In this document: positions 11,914 to 19,436 of the stretch, piece by piece
How the letters are laid out: each line of letters opens with the position of its first letter
Numbering within the stretch: position 1 is the stretch's first letter
Assembly: GCF_900101455.1 (NCBI RefSeq)
Contig: NZ_FMZJ01000004.1
Location: 186,001-250,000 of the forward strand
Length of the DNA stretch: 64,000 nt
Direction of reading: 5' to 3'
Source of the DNA: Sphingomonas sp. YR710
GTDB lineage: Bacteria > Pseudomonadota > Alphaproteobacteria > Sphingomonadales > Sphingomonadaceae
Notes under the pieces: model-generated
Told to the model about the DNA's origin: nothing
Database searches by the model: none
The model's input: only the letters and a program-made list of their open reading frames with translations
Position numbers and translations under genes: made by a program

Positions 11914-12450
11914 TTATTTCGGGTTAGCTTTCAGCCATTCGAGGATCGGCTCGGGCGCGCTGACGCCATAAGGATCCTCGTCGGCGCCTTCGTCGTTGAT
12001 GCCGGGCTCTTCGAACCAGGCGACGATCTTGCCGTCATCGACGACCATCGAATAGCGCCAGCTGCGTTCGCCAAAGCCCAGATGATCTTTGTTGATCAGC
12101 ATGCCCATGCGCCGGGTGAAAGCGCCCGATCCGTCGGGGAGCATCTTGATCTTGGTAATGCCCAGATTCTTCGCCCACTGGAACATCACGAACGCGTCGT
12201 TGACCGACAGGCAATAGACTTCGTCGGCACCGGCCGCCTTCAGATCCTCGTAGAGGCGCTCATAGGCCGGGCACTGCTCGGTCGAACAGGTCGGCGTAAA
12301 CGCGCCCGGGAGTGAGAAGACGACGCTGCGCTTGCCCGCGAACAGCTCGCCGGTATGCACATCCTGCCAGCGGAAAGGGTTGGGTCCGGCGACGGTTTCG
12401 TCCCGCACACGGGTCTTCAGGGTCACATTCGGTACGGTACGTCCCAGCAT
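11914..12450 (-). CDS. Peroxiredoxin, Prx5-like
   Basis: A 178-aa AhpC/TSA-family peroxidase. The peroxidatic Cys55 is in PGAFTPTCS, and a second Cys60 lies five residues on. The pattern PGAFTPTC, NDAFVMFQWAK and RRMGMLINKDHLGFG-like C-terminal elements is that of the Prx5/hybrid-Prx5 group, which reduces H2O2 and organic peroxides using glutathione or glutaredoxin. No fused glutaredoxin domain is present. ATG at 12450 (MLGRTVPN) has GAGGAG 8 bases upstream and is preferred to a longer frame starting at 12510. It lies 130 bp beyond mlaF on the same strand. Confidence 0.9.
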   Translation of the reverse strand: MLGRTVPNVTLKTRVRDETVAGPNPFRWQDVHTGELFAGKRSVVFSLPGAFTPTCSTEQCPAYERLYEDLKAAGADEVYCLSVNDAFVMFQWAKNLGITKIKMLPDGSGAFTRRMGMLINKDHLGFGERSWRYSMVVDDGKIVAWFEEPGINDEGADEDPYGVSAPEPILEWLKANPK

Positions 12451-12580
12451 AATCTCAGCTCCTCGTTGATCGATGGACACGGTATGCCGGATGCGCTGTG
12501 ATCGATCCAATGAGAAAGAAAACTCTCAGTGATCGATCCAAGCGATTTCAAAACCGGTGAATCATCGGCTGATTCGAAAA

Positions 12581-13342
12581 TCACCGGATCGGTCCGTCGG
12601 CGCGGCCCTGAACGAACTGATCGACATAAGGGTTGCCTGAATCATAAAGCCGATCGCGCGGTCCGCGCCAGATGATCTTACCCTGATAGAGCATCGCCAC
12701 CCGGTGCGCGATCTTGCGGGCCGATGCCATGTCATGCGTGATCGTCAGCGCGGTCACGCCCAGATCCTCGACCAGTTCGACGATCAGATCGTTGATCACG
12801 TCGGCGCGGATGGGATCGAGTCCAGTGGTCGGTTCGTCGAAAAAGATGATTTCGGGCCGCGGCGCGATAGCGCGCGCCAGCGCGACGCGCTTCTGCATGC
12901 CCCCCGAAAGTTCGTTGGGACGCAGGTTCAGCACTTTGGCATCAAGCCCGACCCGCTCGAGATTTTCCTCGGCGATCTTGCGCATCTTCGCCTGATCGCG
13001 CGATCGCCCCTGCGTCAAGGCGAATGTCACGTTGCGCCAGATCGGCAGCGAATCGAACAGGGCGCTTCCCTGGAAAAGCATGCCGAACTTGGCCCGAACC
13101 CGTTCGAATTCGCGCGCCGACAGATCGGTGATATTCTCGCCGTCAACCTTGATCGCCCCCCGGCCGGGCCTGATCAAGCCGAGAATGCATTTGAGCATCA
13201 CCGATTTGCCGCTGCCAGACTGGCCGATGATCGCCATCGATTCACCGCGCTCGATCTCGAGATTGACGCCGTCCAGCACGGCGTTCGTTCCGAACGCCTT
13301 GGCTACATCTTCAAGGACGATCTTGTGCTGCGTCACCATCAA
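12581..13342 (-). CDS. mlaF: Phospholipid-transport ABC ATPase MlaF
   Basis: A 253-aa ABC ATPase of the Mla lipid-asymmetry system. Walker A GQSGSGKS is at residues 40-47, the signature is LSGGMQKRVALARA, and Walker B is IIFFDEPTTGLDP, with the H-loop in ITHDMASA. Its ATG overlaps the mlaE stop (ATGA), so the two are coupled. MlaF with MlaE moves phospholipids between the inner membrane and the periplasmic chaperone. The MlaD/MCE partner is not found next to it, as it is in gammaproteobacteria. Confidence 0.9.
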   Translation of the reverse strand: MMVTQHKIVLEDVAKAFGTNAVLDGVNLEIERGESMAIIGQSGSGKSVMLKCILGLIRPGRGAIKVDGENITDLSAREFERVRAKFGMLFQGSALFDSLPIWRNVTFALTQGRSRDQAKMRKIAEENLERVGLDAKVLNLRPNELSGGMQKRVALARAIAPRPEIIFFDEPTTGLDPIRADVINDLIVELVEDLGVTALTITHDMASARKIAHRVAMLYQGKIIWRGPRDRLYDSGNPYVDQFVQGRADGPIR

Positions 13343-14133
13343 CCAAACGCCATCAAGGTGATGATCATGTTCGACAGCAGGATCATGATGAAGGCAGAGA
13401 CCACCGCGTCAGTGGTCGCGCGGCCGACGCCCGCCGCCCCGCCCTGCGTGTTGAAGCCATGGTAGCAACCCATCAGCGCAATGAAGAAACCGAAGAACGC
13501 TGATTTCACCAACGCCATTTGCAGATCGGTCTCGGTCAGGAACTTGCGGCTGGTGGCCAGATAACCGATCGCGTTGAAGTGAAGCTTGTAGACTGCGACG
13601 AAATAGCCGCCGAAAATGCCGATCGCATTGGCGATGAGCACCAGCAAAGGCACCGCGATCAACGCCGCCAGCAGGCGCGGTGCGATGAGGTAGCGATAGG
13701 GATCGGTGCGCAGAGTGCTGAGCGCATCAAGCTGTTCGGTTACGCGCATCGTGCCGAGTTCGGCGGCCATTGCCGACGATACCCGCCCGGCGACCATCAG
13801 GCCGACCAGCACCGGGCCCAGTTCGCGGACCATGCCGAGCACAACGATCGCCGGCACGGTAGAGGTCGCATTGAAGCGCGAGCCGGCGGTAAAGGTCTGC
13901 TGGGCCAGCGCAGCCCCGCTGAAGATTGCCGTCATGCCCACGACAGGCAGCGAGAACCAGCCGATCTGCATCAGTTGCTCGAAGAAACGCGCCGGATAAT
14001 ATGGCGGGCGCACCGCGCGGGAAATCGTCGTCCAAGCGAATATGCCGACACGGCCGATAGCGGCCATTGCTGCGACCAGCACGCGCCCGATCGGAGCGAA
14101 GATAGCGATAAATGCCTTCAGAACCACGGTCAC
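13339..14133 (-). CDS. mlaE: Phospholipid-transport ABC permease MlaE
   Basis: A 264-aa MlaE-family permease with five or six membrane helices. FYAVCA-type features are absent, but the MlaE core is clear: GMTAIFSGAALAQQTF, LGMVRELGPVLVGLMVAGRV, SSAMAAELGTMRVTEQLDAL, and the C-terminal GCYHGFNTQGGAAGVGRA. The last two are the conserved amphipathic and coupling elements. GTG at 14133 begins directly after the alanine racemase stop (TAG at 14134-14136), so alr, mlaE and mlaF form one tightly packed unit. Confidence 0.92.
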   Translation of the reverse strand: MTVVLKAFIAIFAPIGRVLVAAMAAIGRVGIFAWTTISRAVRPPYYPARFFEQLMQIGWFSLPVVGMTAIFSGAALAQQTFTAGSRFNATSTVPAIVVLGMVRELGPVLVGLMVAGRVSSAMAAELGTMRVTEQLDALSTLRTDPYRYLIAPRLLAALIAVPLLVLIANAIGIFGGYFVAVYKLHFNAIGYLATSRKFLTETDLQMALVKSAFFGFFIALMGCYHGFNTQGGAAGVGRATTDAVVSAFIMILLSNMIITLMAFG

Positions 14134-15198
14134 CTACTCAGTCCAGTGGCGCTGATAGCGGGTGCCGAGCCCGGTCAGCAACTCATATTGCGACAGGCCC
14201 GATCGAATGGCCGCTTCGGGCAACCGATAATCGACCTCGAGCCAGTCGCCTTCGCCGATATCTGCCGCCCCTATATCGACGGCAATCAGATCCATCGAGA
14301 CGCGCCCCGCCAGCGCGAAACGGTCCGAACCCGCGCGCGCCGAGCCCCTGCCCGCAAATCCGCGCAGATAGCCATCGGCATAGCCAAGATTGAGGATCGC
14401 AGCGCGCGTCGAGGCTTGGGCAGTGAAGGTCGCGCCGTAGCCGATCGTTTGCCCCGCCTCGACCGATCGAACCTGAAGCACCTCGGCCTCGATCCGCACG
14501 ACCTGCCGGATCCGCCCCGCCGCCGCCGGCCCCGGCTCCCCGCCGTAAAGCCCGAGCCCTGGCCGGGTGAGATCGAAAGCGAAATCGGTGCCCAGACAGA
14601 TTCCCGCCGAATTAGCCAGGCTGTAGCGTCGCGCCGGTACCTGTGCAGCAACCTGTGCGAAAGCGTTGCGCTGGACAAGGTTCATCGGGCTTTCCGGCGT
14701 ATCGGCGCAGGCGAGATGGCTCATCAGCGTATCGATTGCCAGCCCGTCCAGCAGCCCCGAAACGGCTTCTGCCGGCGTCAGGCCGAGCCGGTTCATGCCG
14801 GTATCGATCATGACGTCGCACGGCCGAGCCGGCGCGGCAGCCTTCCAGCGCGCCACCATTCCGGCGCTGTTCAAGGTCGGGCGGGCATGGGATGCCACCG
14901 CTGTCGCCATGTCGGCGGGCCGCACGCCGTGCAGCACCGACAAGCTCGCCCCGTCGCCGGGATGGCCGAGTGCCACCGCTTCGGCCCAGGTCGCCACGAA
15001 GAAGTCGCGGCAGCCAGCGCGGTGGAGGCGCCGCACGACATTGCCTGCGCCGATCCCGTAACCATCGGCCTTGACCGCGGCACCACAAGCAGCGCCTCCG
15101 CCCCGATCGTGCAGCCAGCGCCAATTGTCGACAAGCGCGGCCCCATCGAGAATCAGGCGCAGCGGAGCTTCGACGGGAGGAAATGTGGGTTGGGTCAC
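14134..15198 (-). CDS. alr: Alanine racemase
   Basis: A 354-aa PLP enzyme that converts L-alanine to D-alanine for peptidoglycan. The PLP lysine is Lys43 in AAVKADGYGIG, and the second catalytic residue, Tyr, lies in TIGYGATFTAQ. MIDTGMNRLGL and SMDLIAVDIG are family motifs. The fold is the PLP barrel followed by the C-terminal beta domain. It is the first gene of the alr-mlaE-mlaF unit and is preceded on the same strand by the MHS transporter (27 bp from its stop). The pairing of D-Ala supply with lipid transport is an envelope theme. Confidence 0.93.
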   Translation of the reverse strand: MTQPTFPPVEAPLRLILDGAALVDNWRWLHDRGGGAACGAAVKADGYGIGAGNVVRRLHRAGCRDFFVATWAEAVALGHPGDGASLSVLHGVRPADMATAVASHARPTLNSAGMVARWKAAAPARPCDVMIDTGMNRLGLTPAEAVSGLLDGLAIDTLMSHLACADTPESPMNLVQRNAFAQVAAQVPARRYSLANSAGICLGTDFAFDLTRPGLGLYGGEPGPAAAGRIRQVVRIEAEVLQVRSVEAGQTIGYGATFTAQASTRAAILNLGYADGYLRGFAGRGSARAGSDRFALAGRVSMDLIAVDIGAADIGEGDWLEVDYRLPEAAIRSGLSQYELLTGLGTRYQRHWTE

Positions 15199-15225
15199 AG
15201 CAGCGCGATAGCCGCGCTTGACCGT

Positions 15226-16815
15226 CTAATCCAGTTCCTTACCCGAAGTTTCGGGGAGGCCCACCAGCGTCACCACCAAAGCGAGCGCGACGACGCCGAT
15301 CGTGTACCACAGGCCCGCGAACGGATCGCCGGTCTTGGCGACCATGAACTGGCTAATGAATGGCAGAAATCCGCCGAAATAGCCGGTGCCGATATGGTAG
15401 GGAACCGACATCGAGGTATAGCGCGCGCGCGCGGGGAACAACTCGACGAGCAAGGCGGCAACCGGGCCGTAGGTCATGCCCGACAGGAAGCCGATGGCGA
15501 CGATCGCCAACACGATTTTCAGGGCGCTACCAAGTGACGGCGTGATCTTCGCCAGATCATAGCCAGCAGCCTTCAGGCCGGCGTCAAGCGCCGCGGCGTT
15601 GCTGCTGTCGACGACCTTGCCGCCGATCTCGACGATCGGTGCAGCACCGGGCTCGCCGGCGATCTTGCTATAGGCCACACCTTTCTTCGACAAGGCATCG
15701 AGAACCCGGCCGCACGCCGTCACCTGCCCCTTGGTCGCGAACGGATCATAGCTGCAGTCGCTGCCCGTAACGACGACAGGTGCGCGCACCATCGCATCGG
15801 CCAGCCCCGGATTGGCGGCCTGCGCCATCAGATGGAACAGCGGAAACAGCAGAATGATCGTCAGCGCATAGCCGATCACGATCGGCTTCTTGCGGCCGAC
15901 CTTGTCCGACAGCCAGCCGAACAGCACGAACCAGAACAGGCTGCAAACCGCCCCCGCGCCCACGATCAGCCGCGCCGGCGTATCCTCGATCCGTAGCGCG
16001 TTCTGGAGGAAATAGAGCGCCTGAAACTGCGCCGTGTACCAGATCACAGTGAGGCCGGCCGCGATCCCAAACAAGGCGACGAGCAGCAGGCGGATCTTCG
16101 CCCAGCTGCCGAAACTCTCCTTCAGCGGGTTCTTCGCGGTCTCGCCGGCGTCCTTCATCGCCTTGAAGACCGGGCTTTCCTTGAGCTTGAGCCGCACCCA
16201 CAGCGATATAGCGAGCAACAATAGCGAAAACAGGAACGGGATGCGCCAGCCCCACGCCTTGAACGCCGCCTCGTCGACGAACAGGTTCGATACCAGTACA
16301 ACCATCAGGCTGAGCAGGAACCCGCCGATCACGCCGGCCTGAATGAAGCTGGTATAATATCCGCGGCGGTGGCGCGGCGCATGTTCGGCGACATAGATCG
16401 CCGCCCCGCCATATTCGCCGCCGAGCGCGAGCCCCTGCAGCACGCGGCAGGCGACCAGCAGAATAGGTGCCGCGACGCCGATACTCTCATAGGTCGGCAG
16501 CGCGCCGACCGCCGCTGTCGCAACGCCCATCATCGCGATGGTGACAAGGAACGTATATTTACGGCCCAGCTTGTCGCCGAGCACACCGAACAATAGCGCG
16601 CCAAGCGGCCGCATCCCGAAGCCGACGCCAAAGCTGGCGAGGAAGATCAGGAAGCTGACGGCCGGATTGTCCGACGGAAAGAAATGGCCCGCGACGATAT
16701 TGGCGAGCGTCCCATAGACGAAGAAATCATACCATTCGAAGACGGTGCCGAGCGTCGATGCGAAGATCACGAGCCGATCGCGTTTCGGATCGATCACTGC
16801 CTGTACCACCGCCAT
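15226..16815 (-). CDS. MFS transporter, metabolite:H+ symporter (MHS) type
   Basis: A 529-aa major facilitator protein with twelve membrane segments. LGTVFEWYDFFVYGTLA near the N-terminus and GVLGDKLGRKY between helices 2 and 3 are hallmark MHS motifs, seen in ProP, KgtP and ShiA. A large extra domain of about 95 residues (from SDCSYDPFATKGQVTA to TPSLGSALK) lies between helices 8 and 9. It is hydrophilic with four visible Cys overall, and is unusual for ProP-like proteins but known in some sphingomonad/actinobacterial members. ATG at 16815 is used rather than TTG at 16827. The substrate is unknown. Confidence 0.88.
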   Translation of the reverse strand: MAVVQAVIDPKRDRLVIFASTLGTVFEWYDFFVYGTLANIVAGHFFPSDNPAVSFLIFLASFGVGFGMRPLGALLFGVLGDKLGRKYTFLVTIAMMGVATAAVGALPTYESIGVAAPILLVACRVLQGLALGGEYGGAAIYVAEHAPRHRRGYYTSFIQAGVIGGFLLSLMVVLVSNLFVDEAAFKAWGWRIPFLFSLLLLAISLWVRLKLKESPVFKAMKDAGETAKNPLKESFGSWAKIRLLLVALFGIAAGLTVIWYTAQFQALYFLQNALRIEDTPARLIVGAGAVCSLFWFVLFGWLSDKVGRKKPIVIGYALTIILLFPLFHLMAQAANPGLADAMVRAPVVVTGSDCSYDPFATKGQVTACGRVLDALSKKGVAYSKIAGEPGAAPIVEIGGKVVDSSNAAALDAGLKAAGYDLAKITPSLGSALKIVLAIVAIGFLSGMTYGPVAALLVELFPARARYTSMSVPYHIGTGYFGGFLPFISQFMVAKTGDPFAGLWYTIGVVALALVVTLVGLPETSGKELD

Positions 16816-16999
16816 GCCCGCCCCCAAGATTGTTGCCGCCCCAGCGATTATGGCACCGGCCGCCGCGACACAAGGGCGGTGCGGCGAGCCCCTTGAAGCC
16901 GAAAACGACCTTCCTATCTGATGCTTCGTCGATGCGTCGCCAATCGGGGCGGATCGGCGGGTCCGACGGCAAGGCCGTGGGCCACATGGTCAAAATCGC

Positions 17000-17012
17000 T
17001 TCCTACAAGGAG
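17000..17012 (+). promoter_or_regulatory. Small hairpin covering the hsp20 ribosome binding site
   Basis: TTCCT (17000-17004) can pair with AGGAG (17008-17012) across an ACA loop. This hides the AAGGAG ribosome site (17007-17012), which lies 9 bases before the ATG. Short stems masking the Shine-Dalgarno occur in ROSE-type RNA thermometers upstream of hsp20 genes in alphaproteobacteria. This stem is only 5 bp with one G-U pair, so the case is weak. Confidence 0.3.
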
Positions 17013-17021
17013 TTTGAACCT

Positions 17022-17489
17022 ATGCGTGCAGTTGATTTCTCCCCCCTCCTCCGGTCCTCGATCGGATTCGAAAATCTCAACCGGCTCGTCGATTTCGCGA
17101 CCCGCGGCGAGGCCGACGCCTATCCCCCCTATAATATCGAGAAAACCGGCGGCGACAGCTACCGGATCCAGATGGCGCTGGCCGGTTTCAGCCGCGAGGA
17201 AATCGAGGTTACCGTGCAGGACAATGTGCTGGTGATCGTCGGCCGTGCCGCCGAAGCCGAAGCGGGCGCAGAGCCGCAGTTCATCCATCGCGGCATCGCC
17301 AAGCGCGCGTTCGAACGCCGTTTCCAGCTGGCCGACACCATCAAGGTGACGAAGGCCGGATATGAAAATGGCCTGCTCAACGTCGAACTGGTCCGCGAAA
17401 TTCCGGAGCACAAGAAGCCCCGGCGCATCGCGATCGACGGCGAGGAGCGCGCGCCGCTGATCGATCTTTCGGCCGCCAAAGCCGCTTGA
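17022..17489 (+). CDS. Small heat-shock protein, Hsp20/alpha-crystallin family
   Basis: A 155-aa ATP-independent holdase that binds unfolding proteins and hands them to DnaK/ClpB. The alpha-crystallin domain covers roughly residues 35-130: YPPYNIEKTGGDSYRIQMAL, FSREEIEVTVQDNVLVI, and the A-x-x-NGLL-x-V motif as YENGLLNVEL. The C-terminal I-x-I-type anchor is RRIAI. ATG at 17022 has AAGGAG 9 bases upstream. Longer in-frame starts (16758, 16986) lack such a site. It resembles IbpA. A perfect terminator follows at 17563. Confidence 0.93.
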   Translation: MRAVDFSPLLRSSIGFENLNRLVDFATRGEADAYPPYNIEKTGGDSYRIQMALAGFSREEIEVTVQDNVLVIVGRAAEAEAGAEPQFIHRGIAKRAFERRFQLADTIKVTKAGYENGLLNVELVREIPEHKKPRRIAIDGEERAPLIDLSAAKAA

Positions 17490-17562
17490 ACGAAGAAGGG
17501 CGATTCCAGCTTTCGCTGGAATGACGGGTGGGTTTGATCCTCACCGGTATCGCACGGCAGAA

Positions 17563-17589
17563 GCCGGGCCCTTCGGGGTCCGGCTTTTT
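17563..17589 (+). terminator. Rho-independent terminator downstream of hsp20
   Basis: GCCGGGCCC (17563-17571) pairs with GGGTCCGGC (17576-17584) around a TTCG loop, giving nine pairs with one G-U, followed by five T (17585-17589). A second hairpin, ATTCCAGC/GCTGGAAT with a TTTC loop, lies about 50 bp before it (near 17504-17523). It looks like a short repeat seen elsewhere in sphingomonad genomes. Confidence 0.88.
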
Positions 17590-17597
17590 GCTTGGTG

Positions 17598-17795
17598 TCA
17601 GGCAATGATATCCGGAATCAACAGATCCTCCAGCAAGGCGATCTCATCCTTGAGCCGGAGCTTGCGCTTTTTGAGTCGGGCAACCTGCATCTGATCGATC
17701 GCCGGCGCACCCAGCAACGCTTCGGTCGCCATATCAAGATCGCGATGTTCCTGGCGAAGCAGTTCAATCCGTCGCGCAATCACTTCGCTATCCAA
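17598..17795 (-). CDS. YdcH-like protein (DUF465)
   Basis: A 65-aa protein of the DUF465/YdcH family, all-helical and rich in Lys/Arg/Leu: ARRIELLRQEHRDLDMATEAL, then VARLKKRKLRLKDEIALLEDL (shown in part). The LKxxKLxLKDEI pattern is the family hallmark. The start is TTG at 17795: AGGAG lies 7 bases upstream, and the next in-frame GTG lacks a site. The cellular role of the family is unknown. It faces another DUF465 gene 220 bp away on the opposite strand. Confidence 0.8.
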   Translation of the reverse strand: MDSEVIARRIELLRQEHRDLDMATEALLGAPAIDQMQVARLKKRKLRLKDEIALLEDLLIPDIIA

Positions 17796-18015
17796 CGAGC
17801 GTCTCCTGGAACCTGCTATGGTCTATTCCCTACGGGAAAAAACCTACTGCGCTCAAGCCCGTAGAAACTGCATGATGGATGGTCCGAAAAATGGTTGCCG
17901 GGCTGTCACGGCGAATCGTGTTGAGGACGGGCTTAACCTCGCTTTTGAACGAGACAGCAACGCCGAATCGTGATCTACTCTTCTCCCCAGTCGGAGATGA
18001 AAGGAGACATCCTGT

Positions 18016-18171
18016 ATGGTGAATGCTCATTCTTCCGCAATGCTCGCCAAGCATGCCGGTATCGAAGCTCGCATCACGGCGGAATCCCGACGACCAGCAC
18101 CAGATGATGTGCTGATCAACCAGCTGAAGAAACAGAAGCTCAAGTTGAAAGAAGCCCTAGCCCGAATTTAA
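18016..18171 (+). CDS. Short YdcH-like protein (DUF465), 51 aa
   Basis: A 51-aa open frame that length-filtered gene callers would miss. ATG at 18016 has AAGGAG (18001-18006) 9 bases upstream, and it stops at TAA 18169-18171. The C-terminal NQLKKQKLKLKEALARI matches the core of DUF465 proteins, LKK-x-KLxLKE. The N-terminal half (MVNAHSSAMLAKHAGIEARI) is helical with alternating charge. It is divergent from the 65-aa YdcH-like gene, so the two homologues share one 220-bp region. The role is unknown. Confidence 0.82.
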   Translation: MVNAHSSAMLAKHAGIEARITAESRRPAPDDVLINQLKKQKLKLKEALARI

Positions 18172-18204
18172 TCGGACGCGACTCGACTGTCGGCAACGCT
18201 CAGG

Positions 18205-18230
18205 GATTGAGGATCGACCGATCCTCAATC
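18205..18230. terminator. Bidirectional hairpin between ydcH-like gene and pilZ gene
   Basis: GATTGAGGATCG (18205-18216) is perfectly complementary to CGATCCTCAATC (18219-18230), a 12-bp palindromic stem. It begins 34 bp after the short YdcH-like stop, and its right arm covers the last codons of the convergent PilZ gene. No T-run follows on either strand. Confidence 0.6.
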
Positions 18231-18617
18231 CAGGCTTTGCAGACCCGGCCGACGCATATTCTTCTCAATCTGTCGCAACTCGCGCGGCGTTGCTGTTATT
18301 TGCGGCACGCGTGCAAGCTTGGGGTCTATCGGCGCCGTAAAGGTAATACCCATTCGATTCTGGCGAACCCACACAACTTCGCCGGAAACCTTTCCGACAC
18401 CGCGAAACTCCACCTCGACGAGGCAGCCGGTATCATATTCGACTTGGGAATCGGCCATCAACCCCGTCGGCGACAGATTGCGGATGCGAATCGGCTGACG
18501 CTGCCGGGCCACATCCCCGCAGCCCTCGATCGTTCCCATGAGCAGCATGCTATCGCGGGGGCGCCGGCGCTTGCCTGGATCCTTTGGTAGCGTCTCGCGC
18601 GCATCTTCGATCATCAT
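18225..18617 (-). CDS. PilZ-domain protein, likely c-di-GMP binding
   Basis: A 130-aa single-domain PilZ protein. The c-di-GMP loop R-x-x-x-R is near GKRRRPRDS, and the D/N-x-S-x-x-G motif is IRNLSPTGLMA. The beta-barrel follows with CLVEVEFRGVG, GEVVWVRQNRMGITF. Two ATG codons (18617 and 18614) are adjacent; GGGGA upstream favours the second slightly. The longer TTG form at 18662 is unlikely. It may be an adaptor for motility or polysaccharide in response to c-di-GMP. The window also encodes a GGDEF-EAL protein at 45718. Confidence 0.85.
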   Translation of the reverse strand: MMIEDARETLPKDPGKRRRPRDSMLLMGTIEGCGDVARQRQPIRIRNLSPTGLMADSQVEYDTGCLVEVEFRGVGKVSGEVVWVRQNRMGITFTAPIDPKLARVPQITATPRELRQIEKNMRRPGLQSLD

Positions 18618-18735
18618 TGTCCCCAATCGGCGATCGAACGGGGCAATCCCGACGTCGATCAATCCAGGGCGGCAATTGATCAGAAAATGCTGGAAAATCG
18701 GTTAAGGCGCAATCTTGGAGAAAAGCCCGACAGGA

Positions 18736-19203
18736 CTATTCCTCGCGCGACACCTTTTCGTTACGCTCGTGGCGCTCCTGCGCCTCCACGGTCATCGTCG
18801 CGATTGGCCGGGCTTCGAGCCGCCCCAGCGAAATCGGTTCGCCCGTCACTTCGCAATAGCCATATTCGCCTTCTTCGATACGGCGAAGCGCGGCGTCGAT
18901 CTTCGAAATCAGCTTGCGCTGGCGATCGCGGGTACGAAGCTCGATCGACCAGTCGGTTTCGCTCGATGCGCGATCGGTCAGGTCAGGCTCACGCAGCGAA
19001 TCGACCTGCAATTGCTGGAGCGTTCCCGCAGACTCCCGAAGGATCGACTCTTTCCAATCGAGCAACTTGTTTTTGAAATAGGTTAATTGCCGATCGTTCA
19101 TGAAGGGCTCGTCCGCAGAGGGACGATAATCATCCGAAGAGACCGTGGTCGTCACATTTGCCCGATCATTATTGTCGAATACGCCACTCAGCGACGATGC
19201 CAT
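18736..19203 (-). CDS. dksA: RNA polymerase-binding transcription factor DksA
   Basis: A 155-aa DksA/TraR-family factor that inserts its coiled coil into the RNA polymerase secondary channel and acts with ppGpp. The coiled coil contains FKNKLLDWKESIL and LREPDLTDRASSETDW, the latter carrying the D-x-x-D-x-A-S/T tip. The zinc finger is degenerate: YGYCEVTGEPI keeps only the first Cys, and the distal pair is replaced by IATMTVEAQERHE. This is the common alphaproteobacterial form. ATG at 19203 has GGAG 6 bases upstream. An upstream in-frame ATG at 19227 is less well supported. Confidence 0.93.
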   Translation of the reverse strand: MASSLSGVFDNNDRANVTTTVSSDDYRPSADEPFMNDRQLTYFKNKLLDWKESILRESAGTLQQLQVDSLREPDLTDRASSETDWSIELRTRDRQRKLISKIDAALRRIEEGEYGYCEVTGEPISLGRLEARPIATMTVEAQERHERNEKVSREE

Positions 19204-19365
19204 CCCAATCTCCGCCTCTAACGACATCGGGTGCCTCGCAACTGGCTGTGCCCAATCGTCGCCCGTCGCGGCTATAACCAGCCGCCGGAGCCTATACAAG
19301 CGCAGAACGTGTCGTTTGCGACTATCTCGCGCAATCAACTTTCTCACCGAAATGTCATGAAATTC

Positions 19366-19409
19366 AGCCTGTATCCGTAACAATCCAGTCGTTACGGATA
19401 CAGGCTTTT
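19366..19409. terminator. Perfect 16-bp inverted repeat
   Basis: AGCCTGTATCCGTAAC (19366-19381) is fully complementary to GTTACGGATACAGGCT (19391-19406) around a 9-base loop. On the plus strand it runs into TTTT. It lies 28 bp beyond the stop of the minus-strand repeat-protein gene and about 160 bp before dksA. It most likely ends the repeat-protein transcript and shields dksA from readthrough. The stem is unusually AT-balanced and exact compared with other hairpins here. Confidence 0.7.
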
Positions 19410-19436
19410 AAGCCTTGCTATTCAGCAACCAGGGTT

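Noticed and set aside
13519-15537. A 672-codon plus-strand frame
   Set aside because: It lies antisense to mlaE and alr, whose catalytic motifs are intact. It encodes a low-complexity Arg/Asp/His-rich product typical of shadow frames.
17830-18054. A 74-codon minus-strand frame opposite the short YdcH-like gene
   Set aside because: Composition is not protein-like and no ribosome site is present. The plus-strand 51-aa frame is better supported.
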